Assembly (NCBI GenBank): GCA_905250025.1
Contig: CAJNOJ010000125.1
Location: 223,016 to 287,015, forward strand
Length of the DNA: 64,000 nt
Origin: Adineta ricciae
Lineage: Eukaryota; Rotifera; Eurotatoria; Adinetida; Adinetidae
Direction: 5' to 3'
Shown here: positions 12,697 to 22,554 of the stretch, one piece after another
Layout of the letters: the number at the start of each line of letters is the position of its first letter
Numbering within the stretch: position 1 is the first letter of the stretch
Translations under genes and position numbers: made by a program
The notes under the pieces: generated by a model
Told to the model about the DNA's origin: nothing
Databases searched by the model: none
The model's input: the letters and a program-made list of their open reading frames with translations, nothing else

Positions 12697-13886
12697 ATGC
12701 CACGATCATACTCACGTTCGCGTTCTCGCTCCAATTCGTCGAGTGTGTCACCCGACCGTCGTTCACGCTCGCCAGCTCGTAATAATGATCACGACGACGA
12801 CGATAGTAATAACTGTCGATTACATGTTGCTGATCTCTCATCCAGTTGTACAAAACGTCAAGTCGAAAAAGCGTTCGAGAAGTGGCCCTTAACTGAAGTT
12901 TGGCATGCACAAGCATCGTGTTTTGCTTTTGTTGTGCTACGTAATCGGGAAGATGTTCGACAAGCAATCGACGAGTTAGACGGACGGTAAGTGATTTTCA
13001 CTGGGAAAAAAAGCGTTCATTTAGAAAGATGATATATTCGTTTAGATTCATTGGTAACGCACGTGTTCGTGTTACTTTAGCTCGACCACGCATTCGCTCC
13101 AGTGGTGCTAGTGATGGTGGTAGACGATACTTTGACGCAAATAAGTAAGAATCGAAAGATTGGATTCTAAAAAAAGTATTGTTTATTATATTAGACGGTG
13201 TTACCAATGCGGTGTCCGAGGTCATTTCAGTCGTGATTGTGGCAATGAACAACGAAGCAGCAGAAGATCTGACAATGAATACCGGTGAGTTTTCTGATAA
13301 ATGGAGCGGCCGAACCAATGATTTGGAGAAAAGTAAAATATAAATATACGTAAAAATGTCACACTGGGATCATCAAAACGGTCTTGGATGGATTGAAAAT
13401 TTAAGATGAGATGGTTGGTTTCGAATTTGACACAAATCTAAGGTAAATTGTTGAGAAAAAACTCCTTATGAATGAATAGATATGAAAAAAAATCGTAGAT
13501 TTTCAAGAAAGTTTGCCAAAAATTTACTAATCTACTTTATTTAGATCTCGTAAGGACGAGCGTCGACGTGAACGATCGTATTCTCGATCGCGGTAGGTCC
13601 AATTTCAATATTATCAGGTGATTCACACATATCTATCTCCATCAACTTTAGTTCTCGATCGCCTCGTCCGCGTGTTGTTCGAGAAACTCGTCGTTACAGG
13701 TAATTAATAGTTTCATGACAAACACTCAATTAATGTCTCTCATCATTAAGTCCTCGCCGATCACCACCAAGCTCGAGTTATAAATCACGTGAAAATGGCT
13801 CTGGTTACTACTCCAGGTATACCATACTTGCTCTGTGATTCGCCGCAAAATCTTATTTTACTTCTAGTCCACCTCGAACGAAATAA
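12697..13886 (+). CDS. SR splicing factor with RRM and CCHC zinc knuckle (SRSF7-like), copy 1
   Basis: Nuclear pre-mRNA splicing factor of the SRSF7/RSZ22 type. It starts at ATG 12697 (MPRSYSRSRSRSNSS) with an N-terminal RS segment. An RRM follows, with RNP2 CRLHVADL and RNP1 ASCFAFVVL, then the zinc knuckle CYQCGVRGHFSRDC (C-x2-C-x4-H-x4-C), then an RS/RRSPP-rich tail ending PPRTK. Exons are short, with introns of roughly 50 bp except one of about 270 bp after the knuckle. The first intron splits the RRM at DELDG-R, in the same place and phase as in copy 2. The RRM binds RNA; in this family the RS segments recruit spliceosomal partners and are phosphorylated by SR kinases. Canonical SRSF7 begins directly with the RRM, so the extra N-terminal RS segment is unusual. 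Copy 2 begins 282 bp downstream on the same strand. Confidence 0.9.
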
Positions 13887-14167
13887 CTGCGAGTGAATAA
13901 CATGCTGATTCGAGCATAAATATACGGCAGACATTGAATTTCACTCTGTTTTCTTGTACTTGATCGCTTAGCGTTCTTTTTGTTGTTTGATGTATATCGT
14001 TTCTTGAATTATCTCTTCATCTGTTGTTTTGTATTTTTCATTTCAACTTTGTGCTTCTGTTCTACAATTGCCTTTGTTCAGTAACGTGAAGCATTTCAAT
14101 TCTAATCAATAAGCTCTTGTTTTATTTTAGTATCTCATTGAATTGTTTCTTCCTTCTTCTGTTCAGT

Positions 14168-15439
14168 ATGCCTCGGTCACGGTCCCGATCACACACACGA
14201 TCTCGTAGTGCAACGCCTTCGTCACGACGATCCGGTTCACCATCGTCAGAATTTGATAGCCGAGGCGATCGAGCAAACGAATATCGTGTTCACATCGCTG
14301 AATTACCAAAGGGTGCACAAGAAGGCGAAATACGGAAAGTCTTTCAACGTTTCGGCACATTAGTCGATGTTTGGGCTGCTAGTGCATCATGTTTCGCCTT
14401 CGTTACGTATAAAAACAAAGAAGAAGCACAAAATGCTATCGAACAAATGGATGGAAGGTATGCTATACAATAAAGCTATCTACATAGTTTAAACGAACGA
14501 TGATAAAACTGACACAAATGTTCTCATTGGATTAAGATCATTCGGAGATGCTCGTGTACGAGTGACGTGGGCTCGACCACGAGCGCGACATCGTTCTCGA
14601 CGTTACGATCCCAATATGAAATGTTTCAAATGTGGACAACACGGACATTTTGGGTAGGAAAATCCAATCACGGTATTTACGGTATATCTATTAAATTATT
14701 TCTCATAGTCGAAATTGTGATGGTGCCGCAAGCGACTCACGTTCATCACGCCGTCGAGAAGATAACTATAGTCGGCGCTCGTCACCTCCCAGATACAGTC
14801 GTCGTTCAAGGTATGAATGGTTGCTAATTTTGCATGCCAGAATGTGCGTACATATGTGTACTTGGTATATATGCATAATATCTCTTGGGATGTATAACAT
14901 GCAAACCAAATTTTGGAGATAGATAACCTAAAATAACTAATAGAAAGAAAAGTCTTAGAGAAGAACAGCGTTTTCCTTGGAAATTGGATGTTGTCGTGGA
15001 TGAAATTTACGATTGGATAAAGAGAAATGCTTATAAATTTATTTATAAATGGATTTGGATTTGGTTCATGTGGAACTTTAGGTCTCGTTCACCACGTCCA
15101 TCAGATGGTTTGCCAGCTCCAGCTTATTTTCGTCATGGTATGCCAGTTTATCCGTCATACTCTCGACGAAGCGATGATCATTCAGGAAGTTACTATTCTT
15201 CATCGGACCGATCTAACGGACACGACCGACGTTATCGCGACCGAGGAACACGTCTTACGCCACCGTCAACAAGTGCCAGATACAATCGGAGGTAAGAAAA
15301 CACACGTTCAATGTGTTGACAAACAAATCGTTTTTTCAATTACTTCGTAGATAATCAATATTGTTAACATGGAAAATACCTACTCGTAAGTGTCAATTAT
15401 GGTTTCAGTTCTCCGATTGATCGTTTTGATGCATTCTAG
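14168..15439 (+). CDS. SR splicing factor with RRM and CCHC zinc knuckle (SRSF7-like), copy 2
   Basis: Tandem paralogue of the preceding gene with the same layout: N-terminal RS segment (MPRSRSRSHTRSRSAT), RRM (VHIAEL; SCFAFVTY), zinc knuckle CFKCGQHGHFGRNC, then an RS/Tyr/Arg-rich tail. The RRM intron after EQMDGR keeps the position and phase seen in copy 1, which supports duplication. A 3' splice acceptor lies directly before the ATG (AG at 14165-14166). The last coding exon can be reached two ways from the donor near 15294: acceptor 15350 gives an immediate stop, while acceptor 15408 adds SSPIDRFDAF and stops at 15437-15439. I give the longer form. A 250-bp intron after RRSR is longer than most in the window. 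Confidence 0.88.
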
Positions 15440-15999
15440 ATAAAGTAGAGAACAACATTGCTAAACGTGATATTTGTTATGTTTTATAATCTAGAAGAAA
15501 ACTACTCTTCGTTTTTTTTTCTTGTTTCAGTATACTCATAATCTTATTTGTTTCTTTTTTGTTCGTGATTATTTGTATTGTAATTCTTTTTTCTCTCTCT
15601 CTCTCTTTCAAACGTAGTATTCTTTGCATTCTACATATATATTTATCAGCCATTTCAATCGAGAGTTTCTTTTCTTCGTTCGAAATTTCAACTTATTACA
15701 TGTTGATGTCTTTCACAACTTGTGGAACCAATTCTGATGTTCTCTCAATCAAAAAGCAACAATTAACCATACACACCGCAGTGTTCATTAAATCGATGTC
15801 GATCTCAGTTTCTGTTTGTGATATTACATTTGTATTCTATCGCGGAATTTTTCTGTTATGCTTGTGTGCAAATTTACGTGTATCGTATTTATATTCATTG
15901 ACTCAAGAAAAACAAATTGAATAAAAAAAAACACAAAGTTACATCAACAATGATATGTAACATATGTTGTTTTCTACGAATTATTTAGATAGATTTATC
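15440..15999. other. Intergenic, pyrimidine-rich
   Basis: A 560-bp spacer between the second SR gene and the acyl-CoA reductase, with TTTTTC and (CT)n stretches (about 15590-15608). No gene or RNA was recognised. Confidence 0.6.
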
Positions 16000-18248
16000 A
16001 TGTCGGCAAGTACAGAAGCCAGTGCAATAATAGATTTTTTCAAAAGAAAATCAATCTTTATTACTGGTGCGACAGGGTAAGAAGAACATATAGACTTTCT
16101 CTTGCCATTCATAGTAAATTCTTCAGATTTATTGGGAAACAACTCGTAGAAAAACTCGTTCGATCATGTCCCGGTAAGCTTAGATCGTAAGAACGTTTAT
16201 TCCTATGAAATTACTCCTTCCCGTTTAGACGTTGAACATATCTATCTGCTTGTTCGACCAAAACGTGGTCATGCTGTGAATGATCGATTGAAAGACTTAT
16301 TTACAAGCCCTGTAAGCTCGAGAAAGTCACAAAGAATGGTATTTTTTACTTTCGTCCTAGTTATTCAACACTGTACGAGAGATGTATCCTAATTTTGAAG
16401 AGAAAATATCTGCTGTACAAGGCGATATTCTCGATCCGAACTTTGGTCTTAGCCCAGCTGATGAAACAATATTAATTGAACAATGTCATATTGTATTTCA
16501 TTCAGCAGCAACTGTTCGATTTCATGAACCACTTCGGTAGGATATATCGGTCAGAACATCCGAAAAAAAAACTCTTCAATGCTCTTACCAGACTTGCCAT
16601 ACAAATGAATGTTGCATCAATCAAGAAATTACTTGCTCTCTGTCATAAAATGAAGAAATTACAAGTACACATCATTATTCTCGTTCATAAAAATGATAAA
16701 TTCATTGATTTTTGTTTTCTTTCGCAGTCGATCGTTCACGTATCTACAGCGTATGCAAATTGCAACCGTAGTGACGTCGCTGAAATGATCTATCCACCAC
16801 CTATTCAACCAGCGAAGTTATTAGATGCTAGTGAATGGATGGACGATCAAGTCTTTGATGTCTTGACCAATAAAATCATCAACGATCGACCGAATACATA
16901 CACATTTACGAAAGCATTAGCTGAATATGTCATCTCGCAAGAAGCTCGAGATCTTCCATTAGCGATCATACGTCCTTCCATCGTTGGTTCATCATGGCGT
17001 GAACCAATAGCTGTAATTTTGAGAGAAAAGAAAAACAAGAAAGATTTGATATTTTCTTGCATTTCTACGTAGGGTTGGATTGATAACTACAATGGACCTA
17101 GTGGATTAGTCGTTGCTGTATGGTCGATATACTTATTGATATAATCAGAGTAGTTTCTTTTGAACATTTTAGACAGGCAAAGGCATGCTTCGAGCTATGC
17201 TTGGTAGTAGCACAGCCATAGCTGATATCGTACCGGTTGATGTATGTGTGAACATGATGATTGCAATTGCTTGGAACACAGCAATAAAACAGTACGAAGA
17301 CACCTATCATCATTCAAAGATGACATATCTATTAAATCTTCTGTTACTTCTAGCCCGAAGAACATCCCAGTTTATCACTGCTGTACTGGTCATTTGGGTA
17401 CTTTAACATGGGGTAAAGTTACCGAATACGGTTTACATCATCTATATAACATCAGTTTGGAAAATGCTATTTGTTATCCATATTTGCAATTTACTGAGAA
17501 TCGGTATGTCGCGGAAAGCTCAAAATTCAAATGCACAAACTTCTTTTTTTTTTTATTAAACTAGATTTCGGTATCACTATCTTCGAACATTACAAGAAGT
17601 TGTTCCGGCTTTTATTCTTGACTGTTACATGCGTATCATTGGTCGTAAGCCGATGTAAAACGATTCCTGCTATATTATCCTCTTACTTAATCGATTGAAA
17701 TTTTCATTTTAGGTTTTTAAAATTGTCGGACAAGATTTACAAAAGCGTTCGAACATTAGATTTTTTTACTTCGAATTCATGGATATTTCCCAATGATAAC
17801 AGTGTTCTTCTGCAAAATGAAATGAGCGACATCGATCAAAAAGTAAACTTTTATTCCTATTCATTATTACCAAGTAACATCGTTCGTTTGTTTTTAAATA
17901 GATATTCAATTTCGATCTTAAAGAACTCGACTGGTTTCAATATTGGCGTCACTACTGTACCGGTGCAAAACAATTCTTACTTCGAGAAGATCTTGCACGA
18001 ACGGCTAAATGTCGTACAAGATATTTACGGTAACGGAAAATCCGAGCTATGCAATAAACTTATTCATTTGCTCTGATTTTAGACTAAAACGTATTCAAAA
18101 TATTCTCTATTTTACAACAATCGCTCTGGTTATAAAACTAGTCTTTTTCAAATCATTTAAAATTCGTGGAATATTTCTCGCAATCTTTCGACTATTTTTT
18201 GCTGCTTTATCATCACTAGTAGCAAAGCTCGGTCTTCGAGCCAAATAA
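16000..18248 (+). CDS. Fatty acyl-CoA reductase (FAR1-like)
   Basis: Reduces fatty acyl-CoA to fatty alcohol with NADPH, feeding ether-lipid and wax-ester synthesis; animal FARs are peroxisomal or ER tail-anchored proteins. It starts at ATG 16000 (MSASTEASAIIDFFK). The Rossmann NADPH motif TGATGFIG is near residue 25, split by the first intron. HIYLLVRPKRG, VFHSAATVRF and the catalytic YTFTK (Y-x3-K) follow, then IIRPSIVGSSWREP. The second half matches the FAR_C domain (RIIGRKP, LDWFQYW, ARTAKCRTRYLR). Near the C-terminus a hydrophobic segment (NILYFTTIALVIKLVFF) and a second one near the end could anchor it in a membrane. There are about ten short introns. A splice acceptor (AG 15991-15992) lies 7 nt before the ATG. 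All motifs expected for an active enzyme are present. FAR1 and FAR2 cannot be separated here. Confidence 0.92.
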
Positions 18249-18579
18249 TATAGGACAAAAAAAAAGCAAGATAAACTTCTAGAAGCAATAGTGTTGTTTT
18301 GTGGATTTTTTTAAAAAAACAAAAGAACAATAAAAGAAAAAGGAATGAACGGAACGGAAGAAATTCAGATGATTTTATTGATGAGAAAATTCAGTTGTTT
18401 GGTTCGATCAATGATTCTATTTCTGCTGGACACGTTGTTGACAAGTGGTGTCATCTATTCATTGAGCGCAGTCGACTACAGGAGGATTTGCCACGGCAAC
18501 GTAATTTCAACCGAAGAATAGAGTTCTTCTTCTTTTCTTTCATTTGTCTTGCAAAATAGAATCTACCTGATTGTACACG
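18249..18579. other. Short intergenic spacer
   Basis: A 331-bp spacer between two same-strand genes. A splice acceptor (AG 18558-18559, after a T-rich tract) precedes the next ATG. Nothing else was recognised. Confidence 0.6.
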
Positions 18580-20509
18580 ATGCGTCTCAAACGTTTTCTT
18601 CTTCGATATTATCCACCAGGTACATTCGTGAGCCTTTTTCATAGTACAACGACTGTAATTTATTTCATTGCAGGAATTATTCTTGAATATGAGCAGAGTA
18701 ATGTTTTGAAAACAAAATCAATCGATTTACTTGATTTGAAATCTGAGTAAGAGAAATGTGCGTGATAATTTGAACGCATTTTATTTGCTCTTTTGTTCTA
18801 GTACTGATGTGAATAGTGTGGTAGAGGAAATTGTCAAGAAAGAACCATTAATTACGGCAGCGAAAGTTGATAAAGTCAAAGAATTAATCGAAAGTAAATC
18901 TTTCAATTGATTAATACTCAAATATAATGCTCGACGATATTTTTAAGGATTACAAGAGAAAATCTCTCAACAAGATGATAAACGCTTCTATTTATTCAAA
19001 GTACTTCGTGCTCATATACTTCCATCAACTTATGTTGCATTCAACAAATCCGGTTCAACGTACGATTGAGAGAAATAGTCTTTCTATATTTGTGACTTGT
19101 TTTTACTTTAGATTCATCACTGCTTCATATGATCGAACATGTAAAGTATGGGATACAGCATCAGGCGAAGAGTTGCATACTCTTGAAGGACATAAAAATG
19201 TTGTCTATGCTATCGCATTTAATAATCCGTTCGGGTATGTTGATTTTGTCGAGCAATTTTCTTTGGAAACTGCTGAGGATACTTTCTCTTTTTTTTTCTA
19301 GCGATAAGATAGCCACTGGTTCATTTGATAAAACAGCTTGTATTTGGAGTACGGAACGCGGTACATGTTATCACACACTTCGAGGTCATACTGGTGAAGT
19401 CGTACGTATAAAATATATTGTCTGATAATGCTAGTAAATAACTATCTGATATTAGGTCTGTCTAGCATTCAATCCTCAAAGTACAGTTCTAGTGACTGGA
19501 AGTATGGATCATACAGCTAAATTATGGGATATTGTTTCTGGCACGGAAATCGCGAGTTTACATGTATGCTATTCAAATGAAAGTGACTTTGTATGTTTGA
19601 GAGAAATTTCCAAATGAATTTCAGGGTCATACGGGTGAAATTATATCTGTGAGTTTTAATACGCGTGGCGATCAAGTCATTACAGCTTCATTTGATCGAA
19701 CTGTAGCCATATGGGATGTTCGCACTGGAGAGTAAGAATAAAAACGGTCTATTCAAACTATTCTTATTCATTTTTGTAGTAAAATTCATACACTAATTGG
19801 ACATACAGCTGAAGTTAGCAGTGCTCAGTTTAATTGGGATTGTAGTCGAATTGTAACTGGTAGTATGGATAAAACTTGTAAATTATGGGATACATTATCT
19901 GGTAGATATGACAAGACTTGAGTGTATCTAGTCTTCAATACTTCTTCTTCGTTCGTAGGTGAATGTGTAGCAACTTTAAGGGGACATGATGATGAGGTAC
20001 TGGACGTTGTTTTCGATTCTACCGGTCAATATATAGCAACAGCATCAGCAGATAAAACTGGACGTGTCTATGATGCATTGAGTCACATGTGTATAGCAAC
20101 ATTGATTGGACATCAAGCTGAAATATCTAAAGTAGGAATGAATTTCACTCATCATTGATTTTGGAAAATCATCGATGTACATTTCTACCTTAGATTTCGT
20201 TCAATCCTCAAGGTAATCGGTTGATTACAGCAAGTAAGATCATGCTGCAGATAGGTACATTAGAATTCTCATGTATTATTGTGCTAAGGTGCGGATAAAA
20301 CAGCTCGTATATGGGATCCACTGACCGGCGAATGTAAACAAATACTTGAAGGACATACTGATGAAATCTTTAGCTGCGCTTTCAACTACGAAGGAAATAC
20401 AATTATAACAGGTATGTACGAAAAACTATGAATATATTTCAAAACTATTTTGCTCGATTGTCTTCATTTTTTAGGCAGTAAAGATAATACGTGTCGAATT
20501 TGGCGATAG
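18580..20509 (+). CDS. DAW1: Dynein assembly factor with WD repeats 1 (ODA16/WDR69)
   Basis: Cargo adaptor that links outer-arm dynein to intraflagellar transport, needed for motile cilia. It starts at ATG 18580 ([15 protein letters not shown]), which matches the conserved start of the family closely. An N-terminal helical region follows ([25 protein letters not shown]), then eight WD40 repeats with clear GH-WD spacing ([83 protein letters not shown]), ending [11 protein letters not shown] and TAG. That terminal motif is also typical of the family. About ten introns of 45-70 bp interrupt the frame. The length, roughly 415 residues, is normal. It sits 331 bp after FAR and 188 bp before the next gene on the same strand, so an operon-like transcript is conceivable. 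Confidence 0.95.
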
Positions 20510-20697
20510 AGAAGTGATATTATTATGGTTTCTTTTACTTTTCGTTTTGTGTGATTCACTTATTCTCATTTTTCTTTTCTCTCTATCCAATTGTTTGTTT
20601 TGCAATATCTGTGTTTTATGAAAGAGAAAAAAATACTATGTATAATCAATACTCACGATCCTTTTCTCTTCTAGATTAAAATCTTGACTATTGAAAA

Positions 20698-22020
20698 ATG
20701 TCTCGAGTTACTCGCACTTCAGTACCATCGTCTACGCGACGGCCACAAGCGTCCACAACTAGACCACCTCACAGACCCACTATTCCTACATCAACAGCCA
20801 GCCGATCAACGACGCGCGGCACTCGAATATCAGCACGTGCTGGAACAATGCACAATCAATTATCACGGCAGCAAAGATCAGATAACGATCCATATCGTGA
20901 ACCTGTCGAGAGACCACAGCAACCAGAGCGTACAGTACATACTGGGTAAGACGCTTTCACGTTTCAACTATGTTAGTCAATGAAAAACTGAGTGATCGCA
21001 TCGATACCGAGACGTACACTTGTTTCTTAAATTGATTGTTTTGAGAAGTTTTCGCCTTAAATGGTTCAGAGTGTCAACTTTGAATCTTTTAGTGGTGGTT
21101 ATCAAATGTTTGTCCCGTCAACAGAAAAGCGTGAGCAAATGAGACTACAAGCTGAAAATGAACAGCGTCAATACGAAGCGCATGTGGAACGATCACGCAT
21201 GCATCAGATTCACGAAGTACATCGACTAGGTAGGAGTTAATCAATATTCAGACAGCAATTTTCTTTGGTTGTGAAGGTGGTGACAGATTGAGTGAAGAAG
21301 AAGTTCGTCGACGACAAGCAGAAAAATATCGATTAGAGAAGTTCACACGCTCAGTAACGCTCCAACTTTTATTATCTGTATTTTCTTATGAATTTCTTCT
21401 AGGAAAAGTCTCATGAAGAACAATCTCGGAAAAAACACGAAGAAGAGAGAGAAATCGAAGCAAGAAAACAAGCAGCTCGTCTTCAAGTAAAATACCTTCC
21501 TATTGATTAAGTCACCAACATCTATCTCAACATTTAGGCACTAGAAAATGAAAAACACACTCAAGTCTCTCAACTGCATTCGATGAGACCGTATTAGATT
21601 TGAGATGTTGTGTGACAATATCTAACTAATTATCTTTTCTAGAGAAAGCAATCAGAATGAAGACGGAGCAACTGGGTGGACAGATGAAGCTCGCGAAGAA
21701 GATCGACGAGAGTAAAAAAGAAAACCAGTCAGATCTCTTATGCTTCTTCTCTTTGTAGAACTATGAATCGATTTCTAGATCGTTTCACTCAACAATACGA
21801 TAACATGACTATTTCATCAGATAACAAATCTAGTAGATAGTCTTATTCTAATCTATCATTCAACTTTGTTCGATTCTTCATAGATGGCAACGAAACAGAG
21901 GAAGAAAAGCTTGCTATTTTACGCGACATGCTTCCACATATTGATGATCAAACACTGATATATTATTTGGAGATCTACAATGGAAATATCGATGCGGTTG
22001 TTCAGGAACTTCTGAATTAA
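20698..22020 (+). CDS. EPSTI1-like coiled-coil protein with C-terminal CUE-like domain
   Basis: It starts at ATG 20698 (MSRVTRTSVPSST) after a splice acceptor at 20673-20674. The N-terminus is basic and disordered (Arg/Thr/Pro/Ser). A highly charged helical region follows, with the EPSTI1-like signature VHRLGGDRLSEEEVRRRQAE, a Glu/Lys/Arg coiled coil (KHEEEREIEARKQ) and TMNRFLDRFTQQY, which resembles the C-terminal NAFLDRLQ box of epithelial-stromal interaction protein 1. The last exon encodes EEEKLAILRDMLPHIDDQTL...YNGNIDAVVQELLN, a three-helix CUE/UBA-type ubiquitin-binding fold. About eight exons join in phase; one donor (CC|GTATTAG at about 21589) is not strong. The CUE domain suggests a link to ubiquitin signalling (inference). 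Vertebrate EPSTI1, as I recall it, lacks this domain. Assignment to EPSTI1 is moderate. Confidence 0.72.
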
Positions 22021-22174
22021 ATGTGATTGTGTGCAATAGTTTTATAATTTTTCTATATCTCGACTCGATTTATTTTTGTTGACAATCAAAGTGTATCGAA
22101 ATAGTATCTCGTACCATCCGTGACGATAGAAACCCATGTATTGATCTTATGTTATATTTGACAAATTGTTTCTA

Positions 22175-22444
22175 GTTGAACAACAAATCGCGCTTTGGAA
22201 GCGAAAGTTTCTTTGGCATGATCATAACATGTTCGTAGACGAAAATCTAAATTATTTACTGGAGCATTCTTTTCACAATAATCAACCGAATGACGAAAGC
22301 TTGAACGAGTTGGTGTTCGATAAAGACGTTGCCAAACCGATCTCTTACTATTCTAGAGTATCAAATCAAAGCATCAATTTGGATGATTCTATGCAAAATA
22401 CGATACATGATTATAGACGAATGGAAAACGTGATTCGTTCATGA
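22175..22444 (+). CDS. Possible alternative last exon of the EPSTI1-like gene, or a separate small gene
   Basis: An open frame of 90 codons begins right after a good acceptor (tttgacaaattgtttctag, AG at 22173-22174) and has no ATG of its own near the start. Its phase fits the donor at about 21830 of the EPSTI1-like gene (AAA TCT A|gtagat), giving KS-I-EQQIALWKRKFLWHDHN. That would replace the CUE exon with a tail ending HDYRRMENVIRS. The sequence looks coding (mixed polar residues, few low-complexity runs) but has no similarity I recognise. The alternative is a separate plus-strand gene with an upstream non-coding exon. Confidence 0.45.
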   Translation, partial: VEQQIALWKRKFLWHDHNMFVDENLNYLLEHSFHNNQPNDESLNELVFDKDVAKPISYYSRVSNQSINLDDSMQNTIHDYRRMENVIRS

Positions 22445-22554
22445 TTGCAACTGAATCGAAATGGTTGCTGAGTAACGTTTGAATTATATTTTAAACAAAC
22501 GAGTCTAAGACTAAGAAATTTATTGAAACTGTTAGGAAAAACGTTCTGTAGTTC

